From Onthophagus taurus (Eukaryota; Arthropoda; Insecta; Coleoptera; Scarabaeidae): a stretch of 64,000 bases of DNA. The stretch spans positions 310,001 to 374,000 of the forward strand of contig NC_091973.1 of assembly GCF_036711975.1 (NCBI RefSeq), in the 5' to 3' direction. The position numbers and the translations under genes are program-made. Shown here in pieces: positions 1 through 21,521 of this stretch; within the stretch, counting starts at the first letter, position 1, and every line of letters starts with the position of its first letter. The notes under the pieces were generated by a model, which saw only the letters and a program-made list of their open reading frames with translations, did not search any database and had not been told where the DNA came from.

Positions 1-2026
1 ACACGTACGCCTCTTTTTTCCCCCTAATATTTGCTTTGCAATTTTTCTCTTTATGCACTCTACGCATAAGGGACTCCGTTTATCAGCTGATCAGAAAAAA
101 ATACAAACTCGATATGCCCAAGAAATTTTTATTCAAATTTATCTATATCTTATTGAAATATAAAACGATTTACACAATTATGCATTTTATTTGTTTAGTT
201 GTGAAGCTAACATTTAATTTCATGAGTAATCTTCGACGTAAATGTTAATAAGCTACGTCCGTTGGGCGTCATTGCGTTACGTTTTCTCTCGGGATTTACG
301 CCACAAGGAAAAATGAATTTTCCAACATATCATTAAAAACAATTTTACAATAACTTTAGAATACCTAAAAACTATTGTAAGTATTTTAAATTACTAAGTT
401 GGCAACAAGTTTTAGTCCTAAATGATTCATCAACCGTTATGTTTAGTCATAGTTTAAATAAAATCATTCTTTAAGAATTTTTTAACAATTTTAATAAACA
501 AAATAACAATAATAAATAAATATGGTTATTAACAAATAATTTAAGGTTGATTCCCCAAATTCGTTGACAGATCATTTTTAAATTATTTTCTCTTTAAAAA
601 ATGTTGGCAATCGTGAATGTTTGCACACGTGCTTGTGTTTTTATCTATTCTAGCACAAAACCAAGATAATTTAAAAGGAAATAAATTCTTTTACAATTAA
701 TTTATTCTATTTTAGTTTCTCTTCTAGTCTCCGTACAAAATAAAGAAGCCTACAATATCGAGTTTCAAAACACCTTAATGTTATTCAACATCATTAAAAT
801 CTGAATATTTTTAGATACATTAGATATTTTTAGATTCTCAAGCTTGATCAAGAAAGTTTTTGCTAATGACAAAGTTTAACTTTTAACATTGGTTCCTTTA
901 AGTGTATCTTTTGAGGTTGGGTTGGGTTTGGTTGAAACTCAATTGAGTTTCATACTCATTATTAGGAGCATTAATAACCTTGCTCCTCATGACTTCATCA
1001 AGGATTATATATTACGGTTGTGTATGATGCTTTCTATCACCAGGTATTCAAAAGATGCATTTCTAAAGGCAATATATCGCTCTCTTAAAGCTGTTGTGAT
1101 CTTTTTTGATATTTTTTTGAAAGTCCACTCTACTTATATAATCATATACTATATATTTTTTTAAATATAAGCATCTTTTTATGAGTTTTTTATGTTTCCT
1201 TTTTATGTTATTCTTTTTTTACGTTAACCTTATTTCCCGCCATTCCCATTATGAGTAAATGGGACATTGTATTTTCCATTTTATTTTTCAAAATTTTACA
1301 GCCTTATTATTCGTTCACAATTCAATCCGTCGTAAATTTGTGTTAAATTCTGACCCGTTTGAATCGACAATCGTTTCAAACAATTGATTTCCCTATAAAT
1401 TCTCATACAAATTGTGTTTAATAACTCACTGTTTCAAAATGACGGTCAAATTTTTATGCATAAAATGAAAAAATGGATTGTAGGCAACCCAATTAACACA
1501 ATTTTATCAAAAATTTGCTAAGTTTAGAAATATTTTGAAATTTTTGTGATTCATATATATATATATATATATAATTATCTCATTGAAAAACAATTTTTAT
1601 CTAATCAAAAAAAAACAGACATAAAAGGGTCAATAATTTAATAATTAAACTTATATTAAGAGATAATTTTTACGTAACTTGAATGAAATAAATAACATGA
1701 CAAGAAATGTTGGGACATCGTTTCCGTTTTGGTGATATTATGAAAATGATAAAGACGGAAGGGCTGTCGAAACGTCGACGTGCAGCGTCGGTTATAAATA
1801 ATATACACCCTTCCAGTCGATATTCTAGGTCTAAAAGCGTCCGTAACTCAAAGCAGGGTGGGGATTTCGTTATCGTAATCCAAGGGTGTTTCGTCACATT
1901 CCATTTAATAAAATAGTTTTAATCCAGTAGTCCACGGTAGTTCTAGGGACCCTATAAAAAAATAAAGACAAATCAATTCTTATCTAACGAAGACTGATTC
2001 CAAAAAAGACCCGGCGCCGGTGTAAA
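1..2026. other. AT-rich intergenic DNA without a supported gene
   Basis: I see no supportable gene here. Short open frames exist but show no family resemblance, start context or splice partners. The stretch from about 1730 to 1900 is less AT-rich than its surroundings and lies 130-300 bases before the calexcitin-like start codon, so it may hold that gene's promoter or an untranslated first exon. A TA dinucleotide run lies near 1553-1572. Confidence 0.5.
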
Positions 2027-3748
2027 ATGAGCGTGGAGCCGCAGGACGATGACAGTCTAAAATTAGGCAGCAGGGAGAACAGTACCGGTAAAGATCTCAG
2101 TCAGTCGAGAAGTAGTATCAAGAGCACAAAAAGTATTGAAAAGGCGATTAATTCAAGTACGGGAAGTTTGCGGGCTGACAAAGACGTGCATTTCGGGAAG
2201 GAAAGTGTCAAATCGATTAGTCCCGATCATTCCGCGACAGTTTCACACAAAATAATCGCTAACTGGCGTAACGCTTGCAGCAAAACCAAAGATCGCACAA
2301 AAGATCTCCTAAAGCGGTGGAGGACGCTCCCCGAATACGAAGACGCGGAAGGACATAAGAAAAAAATAGGTGCTTTGGAGAAAGACGAAACCCACCGGAA
2401 TGGTTCCGGCTGGAGTGTTCATGTTTGGAGTAAGTAAATAAGTTCTTTACACAATATCGATTTCTATACCATTCATTTCCATTGTAGCCACTTGGGTTGA
2501 TAGACTTACAGGAGACGCCACTGATTTTGAAGACGACGACGAAGTATTCCAACCTAAATTAACTGCTACGCAGAGCAATAAGTTTTTATATTTTTTTAAT
2601 ACCCTTTTGGATCATGATCAGGACAATCTCATCAGTGAAGAGGATTTTGAAGCATTTATTGAAGTAAGTTTTGTGGAACCATGAGAATCCAAGGCAATTA
2701 ATAATCAAGTGGCGACCAAATTAAGTGATTTAACATATTCATAAATTACATAATATTCTTTATATTTACATTTAATAATTGACGCAATTTTTTGTTTACG
2801 AGCAAATATATCAATTTGATTAAATTCGATAAGATTTTTATAAACAAACAATATTTTTATTGCTAAATTTGGCAAAAAAACGCCACAATTAAAGCCACAC
2901 ATCACTTGATCATATTTTTAATAGATTCGTTGTTTTTTTCCTTTTAAGATATTATCATGCAATTAACCTTGAAGATATTTTTTATAATTTTTGAGGAGAT
3001 AACATTTTATTATCATCAAGGTTAAGATCTCTGTTATTTTTAATTTAGGTGATTATCTTTTTTTGTTAAAGCGTCTTCGCCATTTCGCCGATTGGTCAAT
3101 AAACTCGCAAGAATACAACACATTGCGGGAGGTTGAACAAGGATTCATTGAAACTTTTTTACAAGACTTGGGCGATGACAAATTCGGATTCACCGTCAAT
3201 GATCATAATTATATTACGCAGGATGGTTGGCTTTATAAATGGGGATGTTTGATACTCGGTTGTCGAAATCTCTCCGATTTTCCCGTTTGGTTGCAATATT
3301 TCGTGAAAATATTATTTCAAATTATTAATAAAAGTGGGAATGGGATTATTTCTCGCGATGAATTAAAATCGTTTTACTCATCTGTACTTGGATTTGAATC
3401 GACGAAAGTTGATGCTACTTTTGATGTTGCTTATCGTATGTTAACCTCGGTAATATTTTTTTTTGTATACACTGTACATAAATATATATATATATATATA
3501 TTTTATATATAATTTCTTTTTAGAATGGTGATCATCCATTAACATACAGGGTATACCAATTGTGTTTTGCCAACTACCTCTTAGCTCGTTACCCAAACGG
3601 ACCTGGTCAATATATATTTGGAGCAATACCTACGTTAATAACATCGGCGTTATTTCCGATTGATTATTCAGCTTTGAACACGCAACCGGAAGATTTGGAG
3701 CAATATATCCCGGATCAAAAGTCAAATAGGCGTAGCATAATAGTGTAA
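2027..3748 (+). CDS. Calexcitin / sarcoplasmic calcium-binding-family EF-hand protein
   Basis: Four exons fit in phase: 2027-2429, 2488-2663, 3072-3449 and 3524-3748, giving 393 residues. The C-terminal ~200 residues follow the calexcitin/SCP layout. A first EF-hand loop reads DHDQDNLISEED, a helical linker carries two tryptophans (ADWS, DGWLYKWG), a second loop reads NKSGNGIISRDE, and the protein closes with a GPGQYIFG segment like the squid calexcitin end. These proteins buffer or sense cytosolic calcium in neurons and muscle. The first ~130 residues form a polar, Ser/Lys-rich extension absent from short calexcitins. It carries a basic KTKDRTKDLLKRW stretch and may be a regulatory or membrane-binding tail (inference). 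The start is the first ATG after a GC-rich leader. A possible polyadenylation signal lies near 4042. Confidence 0.82.
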
Positions 3749-5029
3749 GAAATCTTCCTTAAAAGAAATTAAAACCAAAAATTGTGGAAGCTTTCGTTCC
3801 GTAAACGCACACCCTTCCATGCTACGTGCACTTCTTAAAAGGTATTTTCTATCACAAGTGCACCTTTAACCAAAATTCAAAATATAACGTTAAAAAAAAT
3901 AATAATGAAATTCTAAAGCTATGTGATACTTATTATTAAGCGTCATTGACGTTTTTTCTTACTTACTGCTCACTTTTACCCTAGAATTTAAATGTTTGTT
4001 GAATTGAATTAATGGAAGTGAAAACGTATAAAATTAAAGTCAATAAAAAAAATTAATCAAAATGTATAAGAAACAATAATTATAAGTTAATAATTGTTTA
4101 TTAAGATTTATTATGGTTTTGTTGTTATATTTATAGGTTTAAATAAATTGGATGCAGAAGAAAAAGCAGTCTTTTTTTTAAATTTTCGTTTAATGAAAAA
4201 TATAACAGAGTCATGTCATAAAAATAATATTAAAAATTACTTTAACCATCTTTGTTTTGATAATAATAACATTTACAAATGTGGAGGTTAAAAATAATTC
4301 TATTAGAATAATATTTCTATTATTCTCGTGCAGAACTGAATCTATCCCTCTCATTTCATTGTAATTTTTTTAATTACGTAACAATAAAGCATATTAGCGA
4401 TGATATTAGACGAGTACTCATTAATCATTTCGTTATCTTCCCTTGTTTAGCACAAACGTTAATTTTTTTTGTTACGATCACATTTGAAATGTATTCTCCG
4501 TCTTAATTTGTATAAATACGAAATATATCTGTATATATAATATATGTATGTATATCTATTTAAAAAATTATTGTGCCGTCAGTTGACAATAAGACTGATA
4601 TACTTTCCTCATAGAATTTTGCTCGTAACATCTTTTAAATAACATAATTTCCAGATAAACAGGAAATTAGATCTCAATTCATATTGTACGTGTTATCTTT
4701 TTTATATACAACTTTTTTATGAAGAATAATTCATAATTAGATTCTTTTTCTGCCAATTTTTTTTCTTTCTATTTAATAATTTCTTTTTAAAATCTAATTA
4801 TGAATAATTCCGTATATAAAAACCTTACCAAAAAAAATTTTAACAAATAACAAGATAAAAATGATTTAAATTTCGTATTAAAACGTAAATAATATTAATG
4901 ATAACGATATATTACATATGTGCTGCTCTTAAAATTATTATATAAAATATATAAAAGACTAACTAACAAGTAACGAAGTGGTTTTTTTACGCTTAAACGT
5001 TAAACAATTCCTTGTTAAGAAGCGCTCTG
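3749..5029. other. Intergenic DNA with 3' UTRs of two convergent genes
   Basis: Very AT-rich. It should contain the 3' UTR of the calexcitin-like gene (AATAAA near 4042 and again near 4382) and, on the minus strand, the 3' UTR of the TipE-like gene. No coding exon is visible. Confidence 0.5.
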
Positions 5030-5935
5030 TTACATGGGTCTAATGGCGACAAGATCCGAATGATGGCTATGAGCGTGATGTAGATCGACACCGGTGCTAA
5101 TCGAACCGTCACTTAGGTCTTGATGTATTCTTGATCTTCTGGTTCGTTTATGATGGGTAGGATGACATCGACAATCGCAGTGCATTACGCACAAAGCCAC
5201 CGATGTGGCGAGAGTTATTATAAATGGTACAGCAAAATAATGTATTATAATAGCTACTTGTTCATCTCGTTTATAATGTGTTAATACCACGGTTCGATTT
5301 TCTTGAGAATGATGACATGGAAATTCGGTGCCTTCAGTACCATACATTTCAGTAAAATTTTTGCAGAGAACCGATGGAGGATACCCACATCCTTTTATAT
5401 TTACTAAAAGCACAGCATCTTCGGTTTGATTGGGGTTTGCACTAGAATCATTATAGCTGACATAGATATGCGTACAGTGGTATGTGTCACTTGTGCAACC
5501 TTCTCTACAAGAACTCCAACTACAATTAGCTAAACCAGTTAAATCTTCACGTCTAGTCGTCACACAATTAACAGGTTCGGTAACAAAATTCGATGCAAGT
5601 GTTGATATAGCTGGATCAACATAAAGTGGTACGAGAAATAGTAAAGACGAGCCGGCGGTTATTGCAATTATAGCCAAAACACTGGTTGAATAAAATAGCG
5701 CCCTTTCCCTACATGATCTGCTCGTTTGGACACGGTTACGTTTTGATAAAGCTAACTCTTGTATCTTACGTTTTCTCAGTTCTTCTTGTTGGTCTAGAAG
5801 CAGCTCTGAGCTACTGCTTCTCATGTTCGCTAGCACTCTAACATCACTAAATAACGAACACGGGGTTTTAAACTTTTTTAATAACTTCACTTCTATTCGT
5901 ACTGTATATAATGATCCATTGTCGTCAAAAGACAA
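5030..5935 (-). CDS. TipE/TEH-family voltage-gated sodium channel auxiliary subunit
   Basis: An intronless frame of 301 codons, or 264 if translation starts at the second ATG (5824). The topology is that of the insect TipE/TEH family: a cytosolic N-terminus, a first membrane segment at about residues 80-105, a large extracellular loop and a second membrane segment at about 226-250. The loop is rich in cysteines (NCSWSSCREGCT, then further Cys at DTYHC, GCGYPP, VLCKNF, FPCHH) and has several N-glycosylation sequons (NCS, NDS, NQT, NFT, NRT). Family members associate with Para-type sodium channels and raise current density or alter gating. Standing alone, it resembles TEH1 more than the clustered TipE/TEH2-4 genes, but I cannot assign the paralogue. 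The residues before Met38 look less constrained, so Met38 may be the true start. The tail is His/Arg-rich. Confidence 0.87.
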   Translation of the reverse strand: MSFDDNGSLYTVRIEVKLLKKFKTPCSLFSDVRVLANMRSSSSELLLDQQEELRKRKIQELALSKRNRVQTSRSCRERALFYSTSVLAIIAITAGSSLLFLVPLYVDPAISTLASNFVTEPVNCVTTRREDLTGLANCSWSSCREGCTSDTYHCTHIYVSYNDSSANPNQTEDAVLLVNIKGCGYPPSVLCKNFTEMYGTEGTEFPCHHSQENRTVVLTHYKRDEQVAIIIHYFAVPFIITLATSVALCVMHCDCRCHPTHHKRTRRSRIHQDLSDGSISTGVDLHHAHSHHSDLVAIRPM

Positions 5936-6857
5936 CCTGGACGAAAGAAAAGCGCATGCTCCCCAATACTCCCTCCGAACGGTTTTATTTCAGAGGGTTG
6001 ACACCTTTAGTGAGACTACTAGAGATATTGACGAGTGATCTACCCTCTTTTTTTTTTAGGCCAACCCAACCTTACTAATCACTTTTCAAAAAAAATACTA
6101 GTATTTATACGAAAACTAAATCAACAAACTTCACCTCTTTATTGATTTCTGGTTTTCTCTAGAGATTACAAGTTAAATAATGTTTTTTGGGGGTTATGTA
6201 CGTGTTCATAACAAACAAATAATAATTTTTTTTTTAAAACTTGAGTTCTTTCGAGTTTTTGGGTCAACGCAAAAATCCCCAATGGGATAGATTTATGAAA
6301 AAATACTTAGCTACCCATGTCTTTCTGTCCTTTTTGGTTTGTGTACTCGTTGGTCGGCATTTCCTGTACAGAACGGATTCCTTGATAGTGAGGACTCCTC
6401 CTCCATATGGCAGAGAGAAATGTTGAAGTTTTTGCCACAAACCCATTTCATCCAAAAGTGATGGGAACAATAAATATTACAAGATATAATATATTATGAA
6501 AAAATAGGATTAAAAATCAAAGAAATTGTATAACAATTGTAACAATGTTATACAATTTCTTTGCTAAAAACATAAAATGAATTGTAGACAACCACACAAT
6601 CGAGCATGCATGATGAAACATCTATCTGGAATAATTTGTGGTTTTTGTGGTAACCTAATTAATAAATAACCTTATTAATTCATTATTTTTTAATAATAAT
6701 AACTTTTATAATTAATAGTACTTCGTAATATTAATAAAAGTATGAATCGTTCATTATTATTTTTTTATCAGTTGGTATCAAACTGTCAAAACATAACCTA
6801 AAACAATTTCTCGTAAATTTTTTTTCAAAAAGAAATTTCTTCTTGAACAATTCCGAA
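5936..6857. other. Intergenic DNA between divergent genes
   Basis: This spacer lies between the TipE-like gene (minus) and GPATCH11 (plus) and must hold both promoters. Short open frames on both strands at 6241-6470 have no recognisable relatives and may be a decayed repeat. A hairpin is listed separately. Confidence 0.45.
6518..6563. repeat. Short perfect-looking hairpin
   Basis: An inverted repeat with 17-base arms (CAAAGAAATTGTATAAC and its reverse complement) around a 12-base AT-rich loop. It is too short to classify and may be a remnant of a fold-back element. Confidence 0.6.
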
Positions 6858-7712
6858 ATGTCGGATAACGAAGATTACATGTCGGATAAATTCCTTGAAG
6901 AATGGTAAATTAATAACCACGAAAGAAAAGCAAATCTTTTATTATTTTCACATTGCAGCACCAAATCTGATGTAAGACCGGGGTTACTTTTCAAACAATC
7001 CCAAAAAAGATCTCTCGACCAACACAAAAAAAGCTTAAACGCTAAGAAACCTAAATCGTACAAAGAACAGGAGAAGGAAACCAGAGAAATCGGTTTAAAT
7101 ACAGCACTCCCATCGAGTAACGTAGGTTTTAAATTATTACAAAAAATGGGTTTTAAAGAAGGTGAAAGTTTAGGTAAAAGTAGTACAGGGATTAAAGAAC
7201 CAGTACCAATCATTGTAACAGAATCTTCTTCTGGTGTCGGTAGAGAAAAAGAAAACAAAGATGTTTTAGCAAAAAAGGAAGAATTAAAAGAAAAAAATTT
7301 GGAGCAAAAAGAGCAAGAATTCAAGCAAGCAATTTCTGAGAGGAATATGATGTATATATTAAGCAGAGATTATTATAAAGCACAGAGGGCTTGCGAAGAA
7401 TTAGATTCAAAAAATGATATTTTAACACCAATTAAGGAACATTTTTGGCCTTTATTAACCATTAAAAAACTGAAAGAAGCTGAAAATAATAAAGATAATG
7501 ATGAAAATGATAACGAGGATGACAATGATGAAGAAGAAGAAGAAGATGAACCTCCGGAAGAAATTACAAACGAGAAACTAAATGAAATTATAGATTATTT
7601 AAGAAATAATTATTTATATTGTTTATATTGCGGGTTTTGTGGCGATGACGTCGAAGAATTAAATCGAATTTGTCCTGGACCGTATAGAATAGATCATGAT
7701 GATGAATTATAA
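6858..7712 (+). CDS. GPATCH11: G-patch domain protein GPATCH11 (CCDC75-like)
   Basis: Two exons, 6858-6904 and 6959-7712, join in phase to give 266 residues, close to the usual family length. A G-patch lies at about residues 70-112 (core VGFKLLQKMGFKEGESLGK). It is followed by a Lys/Glu-rich coiled-coil segment, an acidic Asp/Glu/Asn tract and the family's C-terminal domain with the YCxYCG pair (CLYCGFCGDDVEEL) and a CPGP motif. G-patch proteins usually bind and activate DEAH-box RNA helicases, and GPATCH11 relatives have been placed at kinetochores and in RNA processing. The first exon encodes only 15 residues, with ATG in a clean context just after an AT-rich leader. The gene converges on TRAP-gamma, with 189 bases between stop codons. 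Confidence 0.87.
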
Positions 7713-7901
7713 GTAAATAAAATAATTAAAAATTGCGCGTTTACTTGGTAAAATCCCCTTCTCAAAAGTCGATTACATCATTAATAGGATAAAAAGCCAA
7801 TTGTAACAAAAAGTCATTTATTTTTATTGAAATATTTATAATTTATATTACAAAAACTATTGTATTTATTAAATAAAATGAACATTGAAATGGAAATGAA
7901 A

Positions 7902-8453
7902 TTATTGTGAACCTGTTGAGAATAAAGCTAAAAGTCCTGAAGCAGCACCAATCGAAACGGTATAATTAACAGCAGGACTTAATGATCTGAACAAATAAAA
8001 GCTAGCAAAAATAACAATAGCTAAATAAAGAGCGTTGTTGTAAAAAATAGAAAATGTGGTTGCTTCGAAATCAGCCACTTCATTTTTCTTCCATAAAATA
8101 CGTTCGTTCTTTTCTTTATTGCTCATTTTCTTATCTTCAGAGAGTTTTTTCGTCATCTCCCTGGTTACGGCATCTTCACGTTTAACAGCAATTTTGTGTT
8201 TTAGAATATACTTGGTGTTTCTGTAAGCCATAGCTAACAAGTACATGGAAATGGCAGTTACCACGCAGAATAAAATCAAGGATGTAAAAATATCAATCAT
8301 GTGAATTCTCCAAAAAAGCCATATGGGGACAGCAGAGACGATGAAAGCGTTTCCATAGAAAAGGGCTGAAGATTTCGTGGATACATTTCTGCTAAAGTCT
8401 TGTAACAGAAGTTCCTCTTCCTTTGTAAAACCTTTCGCTTGGTGCTTCGACAT
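7902..8453 (-). CDS. SSR3: Translocon-associated protein subunit gamma (TRAP-gamma, SSR3)
   Basis: An intronless frame of 183 residues, matching the usual length of signal sequence receptor gamma. The start [20 protein letters not shown] is typical. Two membrane segments lie in the N-terminal half (about 31-48 and 54-76) and two near the C-terminus (about 137-156 and 163-180). A charged cytosolic loop between them carries a [18 protein letters not shown]-type stretch. The protein is a subunit of the endoplasmic-reticulum TRAP complex beside the Sec61 channel and helps translocation of secretory proteins. No signal peptide is expected. The TRAP-gamma promoter should lie just above 8454, well separated from yorkie. 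Confidence 0.93.
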   Translation of the reverse strand: MSKHQAKGFTKEEELLLQDFSRNVSTKSSALFYGNAFIVSAVPIWLFWRIHMIDIFTSLILFCVVTAISMYLLAMAYRNTKYILKHKIAVKREDAVTREMTKKLSEDKKMSNKEKNERILWKKNEVADFEATTFSIFYNNALYLAIVIFASFYLFRSLSPAVNYTVSIGAASGLLALFSTGSQ

Positions 8454-8989
8454 TTTTCTTTTCTTTTTAATTGATGTAAGTCACAAAAGTACACTTGAGA
8501 CTTCGAGAGAAACCGAAGTATTGTTAACGAGTATCGACGTATACTAAATGAAGGAAACGGTTTGTAGTTACGACGCGCTACTTTTCGGTTCCACGTTTCC
8601 AATCTAAATGCCACTTTGGCTACAACTCGTTTCCAGATTGCGACTTTATTACGGAGGAGATTAGGGTCAAAATCCTTTAATGATTATGGAGATACAGCGA
8701 CATCTGTCGAATTTAAAGTATTATTTATATATGCCTAAAAGAAAACTTAAAACTAATTGAAAGTTTATAAAATAGAGGGATATTATCTTGATTAAAATGT
8801 TATTTTTTAATTAATTAGGTAATTAAATTCTCTAATTTAGAAGGTTTAGGTTATATATCTTCGTATTTTCGGTTGCCTACGTCCAAAAATTTTATCATTT
8901 TAAAGATATCAACTATTGTAAGATGAAAAGAATTGAGTAAATTTTCACAAGATAACACTGCTTCATTTATTCAAAAGAAAATTATTATT

Positions 8990-9240
8990 ACTTTTTTTCA
9001 GCACAACTTCTATGTAGCAGCAGCTTCAATGTAACTGCGTTATATAGTTGTCGAGGCAGTGGTTCATTTTTTGAATAGGGTAAGGATAAAGTAAATTTTC
9101 TGCCAAAATCTTGCAGACAAGTTACATGAGAAATGTTAAATATTCCTGCTAATTTTCTAGTGCTTGGGTCATTTTCAACTTTATGAACGACCGCTTGATC
9201 TATTTCAGGTGGTCTTATTATTGGATTTATGGTTATTTTC
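8990..9240 (-). mobile_element. Fragment of a mariner-type transposase (helix-turn-helix part)
   Basis: The minus strand reads PPEIDQAVVHKVENDPS followed by RKLAGIFNISHVT. This is the second helix-turn-helix of the insect Tc1/mariner-like transposases that also have a WPPRSPDLTPxDFFLWG catalytic block. Only about 70 codons are recognisable, and the catalytic part is missing. It is an old dead fragment of a different copy from the one at 33.9-36.3 kb. About 30 bases near 9046-9079 resemble the satellite in yorkie intron 2. Confidence 0.5.
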
Positions 9241-9300
9241 CTAAGGTATAATAAAACAATAGAAAGATAAAGAAAGCATAATACGATATCAAAATTTATA

Positions 9301-9444
9301 CAGGATGTTCAAACAAAAACTTGCGGAAGAATCAAGAAAAAAATTGAAACCCTATAAAGTGACGCATTTTTGGCTACATGTTTATTAACATTTTTCGCTT
9401 ATTTTGCCCGCTGAAATATCTGCACATCGTTCATTAACACCCTG
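9301..9444. mobile_element. Candidate 144-bp MITE with mariner-like ends
   Basis: The ends CAGGATGTT and AACACCCTG form an imperfect inverted repeat, each bordered by TA. This is the usual signature of short non-autonomous Tc1/mariner derivatives. It adjoins the transposase fragment at 8,990-9,240, so the two may be parts of one decayed element. Confidence 0.45.
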
Positions 9445-10312
9445 TATAAAGTATAAAAGTAGGGGGGAATTTATAAAATAGGCAAATGAATAATCAGTGA
9501 AATGGTTAATAAAGTTGCCTACATTTAGGTGTAAACAGAATCGAAACAGTCTTATTTATAAATATCGATAGTGATACAAAGAGAGTAATATTAAACAAAC
9601 ACAAGATAAGTAATCAAATCGCAAGTAAGAGATAAAGCAGAAGCAGTACCCAATTGATGTGATTAAAGTGTATCAGTGTGAATCGAGTGTTCGAGGCGAT
9701 AGCGTTCTCGGGGTTGGGGTACTCGCGATAAAAGTGTACAAGTAGTAGAAGATCGGTTTTTTCGAGGGGTAACTTGAGCCGATTGTCACGGATAGCGGAA
9801 CAGTAAATCAGGTGGCGCCATCTGGTCAGGGACCAGGAGGCTGGTGCTACTTGTCAGCGTAGGAACCACTACAGGTGTGTCTCCGGTCATGCATTCCTGA
9901 ACACAGAAACGCGACGTCAGGAAAGGGGCTCCGGGACGACGACGACGACGACGAACGTCACGGAACGGGCAACAACGGGTTACGGGTAACAGAACATCGA
10001 AATCGCGAATCGGGGACTGAACCACACTGAACAGTCCGGTGTCCCCACAGTCCACGGTCAGTCTACGGAGAGTTAACTACCGACCAACAAGTAACTAAAA
10101 AAGAATTAATAAAACAAAACAGACACAAAAAAAAGAAAAAAAAAACAAATTTTTTTTTTAATTAACCAATAAAAATAAATAAAAAACCGGACGATTCCGG
10201 ACGCGTCCGGCGTCGTCGTTTTCTAAAGTGAAGAAGAAAATCTGTTGTGCGGAGGTGGGTGTCGGGAGATTTTTCTTATTATTTTTTCTTAAAAAGATAA
10301 GTGTCGGAAGAT

Positions 10313-21521
<11,209 letters not shown>

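Larger units (their letters stand above)
8454..10312. other. Intergenic DNA and 5' leader of yorkie
   Basis: The first part is the TRAP-gamma promoter side. The middle holds transposon debris (8,990-9,444, listed separately). From about 9,600 to 10,312 the sequence becomes GC-richer and probably is the yorkie promoter and 5' UTR. It includes a CGA trinucleotide run near 9,937-9,954 and an AT-rich stretch at 10,090-10,190. An in-frame stop at 10298-10300 closes the frame ahead of the yorkie ATG. Confidence 0.5.

Noticed and set aside
889-1164. 91-codon open frame on the plus strand
   Set aside because: No ATG start in context, no family resemblance, and it lies in AT-rich DNA; probably chance.
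6241-6470. Overlapping open frames on both strands
   Set aside because: Neither reading resembles a known family and there are no splice partners; possibly decayed repeat, not enough to annotate.
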